Assembly: GCA_021200555.1 (NCBI GenBank)
Contig: JAJQGK010000022.1
Location: forward strand, 1 to 32,493
From: Clostridiales bacterium
GTDB lineage: Bacteria; Bacillota; Clostridia; Oscillospirales; Acutalibacteraceae
Reading direction: 5' to 3'
Length of the DNA stretch: 32,493 nt
Below the pieces are notes generated by a model. That model did not search any database, had not been told where the DNA came from, and saw nothing but the letters and a program-made list of their open reading frames with translations. A program made the position numbers and the translations under genes. How positions within the stretch are numbered: position 1 is the stretch's first letter; every line of letters starts with the position of its first letter. Positions 17,435 through 25,397 of this stretch are shown here, in pieces.

Positions 17435-17482
17435 CTTCATCCATTTAAAGCTGCATTATCATATTATGTTGAATGGCTGAAG
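17435..17482 (+). other. leader-mRNA stem-loop ahead of the symporter
   Basis: CTTCATCCATT (17435-17445) pairs with AATGGCTGAAG (17472-17482), 11 bp with one G-U, around a 26-nt loop. It begins within about 10 nt of the predicted transcript start and ends just before the ribosome binding site. It may stabilise the mRNA or be a protein-binding site. Confidence 0.5.
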
Positions 17483-17500
17483 CAACAAGAGGTGTTGTAA

Positions 17501-19081
17501 ATGGCAATCAAAATCATCCTTTTAGTAGTATTCTTTGCCGTGATGGTCGGCATCGGTATCTATTGCAGAAGACATGCAACAAATGTAAACGGTTTCGTTT
17601 TGGGCGGCAGAAACGTGGGCCCGTGGCTTACGGCTTTTGCTTTCGGTACGTCTTATTTTTCCGCCGTTATCTTTATCGGGTATGCCGGTCAGTTCGGTTG
17701 GAACTTCGGACTTGCCTCCACATGGATCGGCTTGGGCAACGCCTTTATCGGCTCGCTGCTTGCCTGGGTTGTCTTGGGCAGACGCACGAGAATAATGACT
17801 CAGCATCTCGACTCCAAAACCATGCCGGATTTCTTCGATAAACGGTATAATTCCACCGCTTTAAAAATTGCCGCTTCGGTTATAGTTTTCATTTTCCTTA
17901 TTCCCTATACAGCGTCACTGTATAACGGTCTGTCAAGCCTTTTCAATATGGCGTTCAATATTCCTTATTATGTCTGCATTATCGTAATGGCAGTTCTCAC
18001 CTGCGTCTATGTTCTCGTAGGCGGATATATGGCGACTGCGCTTAACGATTTTATTCAGGGAATTATCATGCTTGGCGGCATCGTGGCGGTTATAATCGCC
18101 GTACTTAATTCAAACGGCGGACTTATGGAGGCAATGACAAATCTGTCTTACGTTGAGGATGCGTCAACCGAAATGAGCGGCGCATTTACCGCATTTTTTG
18201 GCCCCGATCCCCTTGCGCTGCTGTTTGTCGTAATCCTTACCTCGCTGGGTACATGGGGACTTCCCCAGATGGTGGGCAAATTCTATGCCATAAAGAGCGA
18301 GGATGCCATTAAAAAAGGCACCATTATTTCAACGGTTTTTGCAATCATCGTTGCCGGCGGCTGCTATTTCTTGGGCGGCTTCGGCAGACTTTACAGCGAT
18401 GCGGAGGGCATTTTTACTTCAAGCGGAAGTGTTTCATATGACAGCATTATCCCCACAATGCTCGGAACCCTCGAAGGCACAACCGGAGGCGAAATAATAA
18501 TCGCTGTTGTTATTGTTCTCGTTCTTGCGGCATCCATGTCAACTCTTTCCTCGCTCGTTCTTACGTCAAGCTCGACCCTGACTCTTGACGTTATCGATAA
18601 TAAAAAACAAATGTCCGAAAAGAAAAAGCTGCTTGTTATGCGTATATTTGTGGCGTTTTTCGTCCTTCTTTCCGCAATCATCGCCATTGTAAAGGACAAG
18701 TATGGCTTCACCTTTATCGCTCAGATGATGGGCGTATCATGGGGCGCTCTTGCCGGCGCATTCCTTGCTCCTTTCCTGTACGGTCTGTATTACAAACGCA
18801 CTACGAAAGCGTCGGTATGGGTATGTTTTGGGTTCGCAATAGTGGTTACCTGCGTTCAGCTCCTTTGCTCATTCGGAGTTATTTCCTTCAGCGGCACCGT
18901 TATGTCGTACCTGTTCGCAAGCTCCATAAGAAGCGGCGTTGTATCGATGGTCGGCGGTCTTATCCTCGTTCCGATTGTAAGCGCAATTACGCCTAAGCTT
19001 AAAAAGGAGTCCGTTGATAAGATGTTTGAATGCTATGACAAAAAGGTTACGGTTTCCGTTAAGGATACCCTTGAGGACTAA
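17501..19081 (+). CDS. sodium:solute symporter family transporter
   Basis: 526 residues with about 13 hydrophobic segments. Family features include the N-terminal GIGIYCRR loop, FVLGGRNVGPWLTAFAFGTSYFSA in place of the SSS signature region, LVGGYMATALNDFIQG, and TWGLPQMVGKFYA. It imports a solute with Na+; the solute is unknown. AGAGGTG precedes the ATG. The acyl-CoA synthetase follows after 37 bp, which suggests a carboxylic acid that is taken up and activated to a CoA thioester (inference). It has its own promoter and a structured leader. Confidence 0.92.
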   Translation: MAIKIILLVVFFAVMVGIGIYCRRHATNVNGFVLGGRNVGPWLTAFAFGTSYFSAVIFIGYAGQFGWNFGLASTWIGLGNAFIGSLLAWVVLGRRTRIMTQHLDSKTMPDFFDKRYNSTALKIAASVIVFIFLIPYTASLYNGLSSLFNMAFNIPYYVCIIVMAVLTCVYVLVGGYMATALNDFIQGIIMLGGIVAVIIAVLNSNGGLMEAMTNLSYVEDASTEMSGAFTAFFGPDPLALLFVVILTSLGTWGLPQMVGKFYAIKSEDAIKKGTIISTVFAIIVAGGCYFLGGFGRLYSDAEGIFTSSGSVSYDSIIPTMLGTLEGTTGGEIIIAVVIVLVLAASMSTLSSLVLTSSSTLTLDVIDNKKQMSEKKKLLVMRIFVAFFVLLSAIIAIVKDKYGFTFIAQMMGVSWGALAGAFLAPFLYGLYYKRTTKASVWVCFGFAIVVTCVQLLCSFGVISFSGTVMSYLFASSIRSGVVSMVGGLILVPIVSAITPKLKKESVDKMFECYDKKVTVSVKDTLED

Positions 19082-19118
19082 GCATAAAACTATTTTAAAT
19101 TTATAAGGAGAAATTAAA

Positions 19119-20759
19119 ATGCCTATTACAGAATATCTGGAAAGGAATGCAAGGCTTTATCCGAATGACGTCAGCCTTGTTGAGATAACTCCAACCAATC
19201 AGCCCGAAAGGCACGTTACATGGAGAGAATATAATTTAGTTGAAATTTCCGAGTCGGACAGGTACCGCAGGGAGATTACCTGGCGGGAGTTTGACATTAA
19301 GGCGAACCGTTTCGCAAACCTGCTTTTTACACGAGGCATAAAAAGAGGGGACAAGGTTGCGATTTTGCTTATGAACTGCCTTGAATGGCTGCCCATATAT
19401 TTCGGAATACTTAAAACCGGAGCAATTGCCGTTCCAATGAATTACAGATATTCAGCCGAGGAAATTCGGTACTGTATCGATTTGGCGGATGTGCGGATGC
19501 TTGTATTCGGTCCGGAGTTTACCCCGAGAGTTACTTCTGTAAAGGATAAAATGCAAATAGACGATTATTTCTTTGTGGGCAAAAAAGAAGAAACTCCCGA
19601 ATATGCCGATAATTACGATGAGCTTACATATTTCTGCTCAACGATTGTTCCTCCCGTGGAAATCACGGACGATGACGATGCTGCAATCTATTTTTCCTCC
19701 GGCACAACGGGTTTTCCAAAGGCGATACTTCACCGCCATGCCGCTCTTGTGGCGTCCTGTAAGACGGAGCAGAACCACCATTCCCAAACTCGTGACGATA
19801 TTTTCCTGTGTATTCCGCCTCTTTACCACACCGGCGCAAAAATGCATTGGTTCGGAAGCCTTATTTCCGCCAGCCGAGCCGTACTGTTAAAGGGAACGAA
19901 ACCGGAGTGGATACTTCAAGCCGTATCGGAGGAAAAGGCGACCATTGTGTGGCTGCTTGTGCCTTGGGCGCAGGATATACTTGACGCCATAGACAGGGGA
20001 GAGATAAATCTCAGCGATTACAGAACCTCCCAGTGGCGGCTTATGCATATAGGTGCTCAGCCCGTGCCGCCCAGCCTTGTTAAAAGATGGAAAAAAATAT
20101 TTCCCAATCACCAATACGATACAAATTACGGCTTGTCCGAATCCATAGGCCCCGGCTGCGTACATTTGGGCGTTGACAATATCGATAAGGTCGGAGCAAT
20201 CGGAATACCGGGCTACGGCTGGGAAGCAAAGATTGTGGACGAAAACAGGGAGATTGTCACTCAGGGCGATGTAGGCGAGCTTGCCGTAAAGGGCAACGGC
20301 GTTATGAAGTGCTATTATAAAAATCCCGAGGCAACCGCCGAGGTTCTGACCGACGACGGATGGCTGCTTACAGGGGATATGGCGAAGCAGGACGAGGACG
20401 GCTTTATCTACCTTGTTGACCGCAAAAAGGATGTAATTATCAGCGGCGGCGAAAATCTTTATCCCGTTCAGATTGAGGACTTTTTGAGAGCCAACGATAA
20501 AATTAAAGACGTTGCGGTTATCGGACTGCCGGACAAACGCCTTGGTGAAATTGCTGCGGCGATTATCGAGCTGAAGTCCGGAGCCACCGCCACAGAGGAT
20601 GAAATCAATGAATTTTGCGAAGGTCTGCCCAGGTACAAAAGACCGAAAAAGGTGATTTTCGCCGATGTACCCAGAAACCCCACAGGCAAAATAGAAAAGC
20701 CAAAGCTCCGTGAAATTTATTGCGGAGAAAGACTTGTGGAATCTCAAACAACCCATTGA
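19119..20759 (+). CDS. acyl-CoA synthetase (AMP-forming, ANL superfamily)
   Basis: 546 residues. Adenylation motifs in order: the phosphate loop YFSSGTTGFPKAI, NYGLSES, GWLLTGD, VDRKKDVIISGGENLYP, and the catalytic Lys in NPTGKIEK. It activates a carboxylic acid as an acyl-AMP and transfers it to CoA; the acid is unknown. AAGGAG precedes the ATG. Residues 20-39 and 40-59 look like a diverged tandem duplication (both LVEI, ten residues, TWRE plus aromatic plus Asn/Asp), so the N-terminus is about 20 residues longer than in a plain ANL enzyme. Cotranscribed with the symporter and followed by a strong terminator. Confidence 0.92.
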   Translation: MPITEYLERNARLYPNDVSLVEITPTNQPERHVTWREYNLVEISESDRYRREITWREFDIKANRFANLLFTRGIKRGDKVAILLMNCLEWLPIYFGILKTGAIAVPMNYRYSAEEIRYCIDLADVRMLVFGPEFTPRVTSVKDKMQIDDYFFVGKKEETPEYADNYDELTYFCSTIVPPVEITDDDDAAIYFSSGTTGFPKAILHRHAALVASCKTEQNHHSQTRDDIFLCIPPLYHTGAKMHWFGSLISASRAVLLKGTKPEWILQAVSEEKATIVWLLVPWAQDILDAIDRGEINLSDYRTSQWRLMHIGAQPVPPSLVKRWKKIFPNHQYDTNYGLSESIGPGCVHLGVDNIDKVGAIGIPGYGWEAKIVDENREIVTQGDVGELAVKGNGVMKCYYKNPEATAEVLTDDGWLLTGDMAKQDEDGFIYLVDRKKDVIISGGENLYPVQIEDFLRANDKIKDVAVIGLPDKRLGEIAAAIIELKSGATATEDEINEFCEGLPRYKRPKKVIFADVPRNPTGKIEKPKLREIYCGERLVESQTTH

Positions 20760-20778
20760 TTGAGTAAATGTAAATCTT

Positions 20779-20810
20779 GCCGTAAGAACTAAATCTTGCG
20801 GCTTTTTTTT
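20779..20810 (+). terminator. rho-independent terminator
   Basis: A 9-bp stem GCCGTAAGA/TCTTGCGGC (20779-20787 with 20794-20802, one G-U) with a 6-nt loop is followed by eight T. It ends the symporter/acyl-CoA synthetase operon. Confidence 0.93.
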
Positions 20811-20882
20811 GCGGTAAAATTACTTTTTTGGCGTTTACCTTGAGAATTTGACTGTTAAAACGATATTTTTTCAAAAAAGTAC

Positions 20883-20911
20883 TTGATAAATCGAACCTAA
20901 TATGTTAAGAT
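20883..20911 (+). promoter_or_regulatory. probable promoter for the CTLD/LRR surface protein
   Basis: TTGATA (20883-20888), 17 bp, TAAGAT (20906-20911). It leaves a long leader of about 185 nt. A second TTGACA at 20941 has no acceptable -10 at 16-18 bp. Confidence 0.5.
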
Positions 20912-20926
20912 TTACTTGCAAGTAAA
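20911..20926. promoter_or_regulatory. 16-bp perfect palindrome at the predicted transcription start
   Basis: TTTACTTGCAAGTAAA is its own reverse complement. It begins at the last base of the candidate -10 box, the position of a repressor operator covering the start site. The binding protein is unknown and no regulator gene is adjacent. Confidence 0.5.
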
Positions 20927-21102
20927 AATTTATAGCGGGATTGACAAATACGGCGAATTATACCGTAATCTCACGCAGGTTAATTTAAGCCGTGCTTGTA
21001 ATTCCGTTTCAATACGGGGGAATGTAATCTTCATGATTTTTTCATGGGGCTTGTGTTCTTCTGTGTTTTTTTGTTTGTAAAATTATTTTTGGGGGCAAAT
21101 TT

Positions 21103-23118
21103 ATGTTGAAAATTAAAAAAATCCTCGGTATTACCCTGTCGGTTCTGCTTATCTTGTCCGCCGTTCCCATTCTCTCTTTGGCGTATGATACATATACATC
21201 CGAGGACGGGTATCTGACTTATATCGTAGAGAATGGTGAAGCAACAATAATTGGCTGCGATGATTCAATCAGCGGAGCTTACACTATTCCCGATGCCTTG
21301 GACGGATATCCCGTAACCACCATTGAAGCAGAAGATGAATACTATTATGGATTTTCCGGTTGCGATTCCCTTACAAGCATCACAATCCCCGACAGCGTAA
21401 CCTCAATCGACTATCGTGCGTTTTGCGGCTGCGATTCACTTACAAGTATAACAATCGGCAACAGCGTAAAAACAATCGGCTTTGAGGTATTTTCCGGCTG
21501 CACGGCTCTTATAAGTATCACAATTCCCGATAGCGTAACCTCAATTAGCGACAGTGTATTTTCCGGATGCGAATCCCTTACAAGCATAGATATTCCTGAC
21601 AGCGTAACCTCAATCGGTGCCTGGGAATTTGAAGACTGTATATCCTTGACAAGCGTAATTATTCCTGACAGCGTAACCGAAATCGGCATTAGAGCATTTT
21701 ACAACTGTACATCCCTTTCAAGTGTAGCGATAGGTAATAGTGTAACCTCAATAGGCAGTTCTGCATTTAGTTATTGCACATCCCTTACAAGCATAGTTAT
21801 TCCCGACAATGTTACTTCAATCGGTATGGATGCTTTTTCTAATTGCACGGCTCTTGCAATAATTTATGGTTCTTCAGGCTCGGCAGCGGAGACTTACGCC
21901 AATGAAAACGGTATAAATTTTATTTCAACAGATAAAAATACAGAACAGACAGCTTCGGAAGGTTATCTTGCCTATGAAATTGAAAATGGGGAAGCTAAAA
22001 TTACAGGCTGCGAAATCTCGATCAGAGGAGAATACGCAATTCCGGATACCCTAAATGGCTATGCTGTAACATCAATCGGTGTCAATGCATTTCTCAACTG
22101 TATGTTTCTTGAGAGTATAACTATTCCGGGCAGTGTGACTTTAATTGAACCTTATGCGTTCGCCAACTGTGCATCCCTTAAAAGTGTAACCATCCCCGAC
22201 AGTGTAACCTCAATCGGCAGCTGGGCATTTGCAGCCTGTGCATCTCTTGCAGACATAACTATACCTGATAGCGTAACCTATATTGACAGTTATGTATTTT
22301 ACAATTGCACATCTCTTGAGAGCATAATTATACCGAAAAGCGTTACTTCAATCAGTAGTGATGCATTTTCCGGCTGCGATTATGATTTTATTATTTACGG
22401 CTATGATAGTACTGCCGCAGAGACTTACGCCAATGAAAACGGCATAACATTTATATCCTTAGGCGAATATTCAGAACCTGAGGAGCCCACCACGGCGGAA
22501 TCTACAACAGCAGAGCCTGCAACCGAAGAAACCACATTAAGCTCAAGATCCATTCCGCCCGAAGCGGTGGAATTTAACGGCAACTACTATTTTGTATACG
22601 AAAACGCCCTTACATGGGAGGAAGCGGAGGAATACTGTGAATCCTTGGGCGGTCATTTGGTTGCGATTACAAGCGAAGAGGAAAATACCTTTGTAACCTC
22701 TTTAATCAGCTCCTATTCGTCTGCGGAGGACTTTTACATCGGAATTACCGATAAGGATAATGATAGCGATTGGAGTACATGGGTAACAGGAGAGGCTGTT
22801 ACATATACGAACTGGGGCATCGGAGAGCCTGACGGCGTAGACGGACAGCAGGACTATGGAGTTATCGTCAACGGAAGCAGAACCGGACGCAGCTACAGCA
22901 TTTCTCAAGGTCAGTGGGACGACAGAGAAATTACTCCGTTGTATTTTATATGCGAGTGGGAAGACGACTCTTCGGGAATATTTATTTACATTTTAATCGC
23001 AGCGCTCATTTTCTTGGTTGTCGCTGCAATCGCCGCCGTTGTAATTGTGGTGCTTGTGACAAAAAACAAGAAGCCTAAAAATCCGCAGCCGCCTCAATAT
23101 AACGGATATTATAACTAA
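21103..23118 (+). CDS. BspA-type leucine-rich-repeat surface protein with C-type lectin domain and membrane anchor
   Basis: 671 residues. A signal peptide (LGITLSVLLILSAVPILSLA) is followed by two blocks of LRR_5/BspA repeats of about 23 residues (unit like SITIPDSVTSIG), at roughly 60-265 and 300-460. A short Thr/Glu linker leads to a C-type lectin-like domain (about 487-620: TWEEAEEYCESLGGHLVAIT, GEPDG, GQWDD, YFICEW). A transmembrane helix (about 625-653) and a basic Pro-rich tail end the protein. GEPDG and WDD resemble the calcium/sugar-binding EPN and WND sites. Probably displayed on the cell surface for adhesion or glycan binding (inference). GGGGGC precedes the ATG. Confidence 0.88.
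   Translation: MLKIKKILGITLSVLLILSAVPILSLAYDTYTSEDGYLTYIVENGEATIIGCDDSISGAYTIPDALDGYPVTTIEAEDEYYYGFSGCDSLTSITIPDSVTSIDYRAFCGCDSLTSITIGNSVKTIGFEVFSGCTALISITIPDSVTSISDSVFSGCESLTSIDIPDSVTSIGAWEFEDCISLTSVIIPDSVTEIGIRAFYNCTSLSSVAIGNSVTSIGSSAFSYCTSLTSIVIPDNVTSIGMDAFSNCTALAIIYGSSGSAAETYANENGINFISTDKNTEQTASEGYLAYEIENGEAKITGCEISIRGEYAIPDTLNGYAVTSIGVNAFLNCMFLESITIPGSVTLIEPYAFANCASLKSVTIPDSVTSIGSWAFAACASLADITIPDSVTYIDSYVFYNCTSLESIIIPKSVTSISSDAFSGCDYDFIIYGYDSTAAETYANENGITFISLGEYSEPEEPTTAESTTAEPATEETTLSSRSIPPEAVEFNGNYYFVYENALTWEEAEEYCESLGGHLVAITSEEENTFVTSLISSYSSAEDFYIGITDKDNDSDWSTWVTGEAVTYTNWGIGEPDGVDGQQDYGVIVNGSRTGRSYSISQGQWDDREITPLYFICEWEDDSSGIFIYILIAALIFLVVAAIAAVVIVVLVTKNKKPKNPQPPQYNGYYN
21360..22370 (+). 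repeat. tandem LRR-encoding DNA repeats
   Basis: Units of about 69 bp, with recurring CCCGACAGCGTAACCTCAAT-like cores, encode the BspA repeats. They fall into two blocks separated by about 200 bp. A related array lies in the second LRR gene. Confidence 0.7.
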
Positions 23119-23119
23119 A

Positions 23120-23155
23120 TTAAACAGGCACTCGATTTAACCGATGCTTGCTTAA
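23120..23155 (-). repeat. remnant of the 178-bp MITE-like element
   Basis: Read on the minus strand, 23155 down to 23128 matches the first 28 bases of the element with about four mismatches (TTAAGCAAGCAT start; AAATCGAGTGC inside). A second TTAA and GCACT at 23120-23132 suggest that both ends survive with the interior deleted. It starts two bases after the stop of the LRR/lectin gene. Confidence 0.55.
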
Positions 23156-23194
23156 TCTGCGTTCAACTCATAGAGATCGCATACAGACGATAGA

Positions 23195-23236
23195 AGAGGG
23201 AGATACCGGTATAAAACGGTTTCTCCCTTAATTTAA
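23195..23236 (+). terminator. probable terminator of the LRR/lectin gene
   Basis: AGGGAGA and ACCG pair with CGGT and TCTCCCT (23197-23208 with 23217-23228) with one T-T mismatch. The stem is followed by TAATTTAAT rather than a pure T run. Confidence 0.6.
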
Positions 23237-23303
23237 TGAACACACTGTAAATTATTCGATTGTCCTGTTGACAAATAAAACTTGGCAAAAAGGAGATCGT
23301 GGC

Positions 23304-23363
23304 ATGAACAAAGATAAAATCTTTTTTTGTCTCACATCTATTGTAACGCTACAAATAAATTAA
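23304..23363 (+). CDS. possible 19-aa small ORF
   Basis: MNKDKIFFCLTSIVTLQIN starts at an ATG with AAGGAG 8-9 nt upstream and ends just before the tRNA promoter. TTGACA occurs at 23268 but without a -10. The peptide is mildly hydrophobic. It may be chance or the stump of a degraded secreted protein. Confidence 0.2.
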   Translation: MNKDKIFFCLTSIVTLQIN

Positions 23364-23381
23364 TAAAATTGAAAAAATCTC

Positions 23382-23410
23382 TTGACAAATTAACTTCTTT
23401 GTTATATAAT
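23382..23410 (+). promoter_or_regulatory. consensus promoter of tRNA-Gln
   Basis: TTGACA (23382-23387), 17 bp, TATAAT (23405-23410): a perfect match, with the tRNA starting 13 bp past the -10. Confidence 0.92.
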
Positions 23411-23422
23411 AACTCTCGCCGT

Positions 23423-23496
23423 AGAGGAATGGTGTAACGGTAGCACGACAGACTCTGACTCTGTTTGTTGGGGTTCGAATCCCTATTCCTCTGCCA
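23423..23496 (+). tRNA. tRNA-Gln (anticodon CTG)
   Basis: 74 nt with encoded CCA. The acceptor stem is AGAGGAA/TTCCTCT with discriminator G, the D arm GTGT-AACGGTA-GCAC, the anticodon stem ACAGA/TCTGT with loop CTCTGAC (anticodon CTG), and the T arm has loop TTCGAAT. It is transcribed alone from a consensus promoter and followed by a terminator. CTG reads CAG codons only, so a TTG-anticodon Gln tRNA should lie elsewhere in the genome. Confidence 0.93.
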
Positions 23497-23500
23497 TACA

Positions 23501-23530
23501 AAAACCTCGATTTTTTTCGGGGTTTTGTTG
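23501..23530 (+). terminator. terminator of tRNA-Gln
   Basis: A 10-bp stem AAAACCTCGA/TCGGGGTTTT (23501-23510 with 23517-23526, one G-U) lies 4 bp after the tRNA, with a T-rich loop and T-rich downstream sequence. Confidence 0.75.
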
Positions 23531-23536
23531 TTTTTA

Positions 23537-23710
23537 GGGTATTTTTGCTTGCTTGAAAAACGCTGTCTTTCTAAAGTCGTTCGTTAGAAGTCCGTTAGAA
23601 CACTGATTGCCGCTGATAGCTTACTTTTTGCACCCGTCTGCGTTTTTATAGCGGATAATATAGCATTGTGATTTATATTGCAGCAGAAGATTTTTCATTA
23701 TTGATAAATA
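23537..23710. other. intergenic stretch without a gene
   Basis: No ORF with a binding site is seen. The only structure noted is CGTTAGAA occurring twice within 25 bp near 23580-23600. The position after a tRNA is a typical integration site, but no integrase or duplicated tRNA 3' end is present in the window. Confidence 0.5.
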
Positions 23711-23748
23711 AAAAAAGAGTGTATGCAGAATGGTAAAAGCATACACTC
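23711..23748 (-). terminator. orphan minus-strand terminator-like hairpin
   Basis: A perfect 10-bp stem GAGTGTATGC/GCATACACTC (23717-23726 with 23739-23748) is followed on the minus strand by seven T (A run 23710-23716). No minus-strand gene is seen upstream of it. Confidence 0.5.
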
Positions 23749-23855
23749 AAGAGACCGGGCTTTTGGAATTATTTCCGAGAGATTTTATTTTTACGCCGGT
23801 ATTCGGTTTGTGTGAAAAAATTTTTTTCAGACCTTCTTTTTTTTAATAAAAACGA

Positions 23856-23884
23856 TTGAAAATCACGGCACAAGGTGATATACT
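23856..23884 (+). promoter_or_regulatory. promoter for the GH51 gene
   Basis: TTGAAA (23856-23861), 17 bp, TATACT (23879-23884), giving a leader of about 30 nt before the ATG at 23922. This argues against a start codon upstream at 23856. Confidence 0.8.
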
Positions 23885-23921
23885 ACCTCTTACAAATATT
23901 ACTTTTTTTGTGAGGCGAATT

Positions 23922-25397
23922 ATGGAAAAGTATCTTATTAATCCCAATCACAAAATGTCCAAGATAAATAAGGACATTTACGGCAATTTTTCAGAGCATC
24001 TCGGCAGGTGCATTTACGAGGGTCTTTTTGTGGGCAAGGATTCCCCCATACCCAACGTAAACGGCATGAGATGCGACAGCGTCAACGCTTTAAAGGAAAT
24101 GGGACTTCCCGTTCTCCGTTGGCCGGGCGGCTGCTTTGCAGATGAATACCATTGGAAAGACGGAATAGGACCGCTTGAAAACCGCAAAAAGATGATCAAT
24201 ACTCATTGGGGCGGAGTTGTGGAGGACAACAGCTTCGGAACTCACGAGTTTTTTGAACTTTGCAGGCAGCTTGGCTGTGACACATACATCAACGGCAATT
24301 TAGGCAGCGGCACCGTTCAAGAGATGAGCGAATGGGTCGAGTACATGACCTTTGACGGGATGTCTCCTATGGCGGATCTTCGCCGCAAAAACGGCAGGGA
24401 GGAGCCTTGGACGGTTAATTATTTCGGCGTAGGCAATGAAAACTGGGGCTGCGGCGGCAACTTCTATCCTGAGGCTTACGGCAACGAGTTTAACAGATAT
24501 AATACTTTTGTAAGAGATTACAACGGCAGTGAGAAGCACATTTACCGTATTGCCAGCGGTCCCAACGCCGAGGATTACAGCTGGACAGAGGGCGTTATGA
24601 AATCCGCCAAGCATTTAAACGGTTTAGCTCTTCATTATTATACCGTTCCTCACGGCTGGAGCGGCAGAGGCAGTGCAACGGATTTTGATGAAAATATGTA
24701 TTATCTGACCGTTACTACGGCATACAAGATTGATAAAATCATCAAGCGCCATCTTGAAATTATGAACCGCTACGATCCCAAAAAGAGAGTTGACCTTATC
24801 GTTGACGAGTGGGGAACATGGTTCGATGTTGAGGAGGGTACAAATCCGGGCTTCCTGTATCAGCAAAATACAATGCGTGACGCTATGGTTGCCGGACTTA
24901 CTCTTAATATTTTCAATAAACATTCGGATCGTATCAGAATGGCAAATATCGCTCAAATGGTAAACGTACTCCAGGCTGTAATTCTTACAGACGGCGAGGA
25001 TATGCTTCTCACTCCCACATATTATGTATTTAAGATGTATAAGGAGCATCAGAACAATATGCTTCTTGACAGCTATATTACTTCCGATACCATAGAGTGC
25101 GAAAACGTTACAATGCCTAAGCTTATCGAAAGCGCATCAATAGACGAGGACGGCGTGATTTACTCCACAATAGTAAACACCTCCCTTGACGACACAAAGG
25201 AGATTAAGTGCCAGATTGCGGACAGCGAGGTCACGGAAATCAGCGCCGAGCTTCTTACAGGCAAAATGGACGATTACAATTCCTTTGAGAATAAAGAAAA
25301 CGTAAAAACCGTACCCTTTACCGCATTCACAAAAACGGCGGACGGATTTATCGCAACGGTTCCTCCGTGCAGCATAGTTAAATTTGCAATCAAATAA
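23922..25397 (+). CDS. alpha-L-arabinofuranosidase, GH51
   Basis: 491 residues, a usual GH51 length. The TIM barrel contains [13 protein letters not shown] and [17 protein letters not shown], the acid/base Glu173 in [11 protein letters not shown] and the nucleophile Glu296 in [13 protein letters not shown]-terminal beta-sandwich follows. It removes terminal arabinofuranose from arabinan or arabinoxylan oligosaccharides. There is no signal peptide, so it acts on imported oligosaccharides in the cytoplasm. The ATG at 23922 has GAGGCG upstream. Its stop overlaps the next start by one base (TAATG). Confidence 0.95.
   Translation: MEKYLINPNHKMSKINKDIYGNFSEHLGRCIYEGLFVGKDSPIPNVNGMRCDSVNALKEMGLPVLRWPGGCFADEYHWKDGIGPLENRKKMINTHWGGVVEDNSFGTHEFFELCRQLGCDTYINGNLGSGTVQEMSEWVEYMTFDGMSPMADLRRKNGREEPWTVNYFGVGNENWGCGGNFYPEAYGNEFNRYNTFVRDYNGSEKHIYRIASGPNAEDYSWTEGVMKSAKHLNGLALHYYTVPHGWSGRGSATDFDENMYYLTVTTAYKIDKIIKRHLEIMNRYDPKKRVDLIVDEWGTWFDVEEGTNPGFLYQQNTMRDAMVAGLTLNIFNKHSDRIRMANIAQMVNVLQAVILTDGEDMLLTPTYYVFKMYKEHQNNMLLDSYITSDTIECENVTMPKLIESASIDEDGVIYSTIVNTSLDDTKEIKCQIADSEVTEISAELLTGKMDDYNSFENKENVKTVPFTAFTKTADGFIATVPPCSIVKFAIK

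Noticed and set aside
19887-20756. 289-aa minus-strand open frame
   Set aside because: Antisense shadow of the acyl-CoA synthetase; no recognisable motif or ribosome binding site.
20941-20969. TTGACA at 20941 as a second promoter
   Set aside because: No acceptable -10 box at 16-18 bp; the only TATA-like match is at 12 bp.
21360-22370. Regular repeats considered as a CRISPR array
   Set aside because: The repeats are in frame, diverged, about 69 bp with no unique spacers, and encode leucine-rich repeats.
23423-23710. tRNA-Gln 3' end as an attachment site of an integrated element
   Set aside because: No integrase, no second copy of the tRNA 3' end, and the genes that follow look resident.
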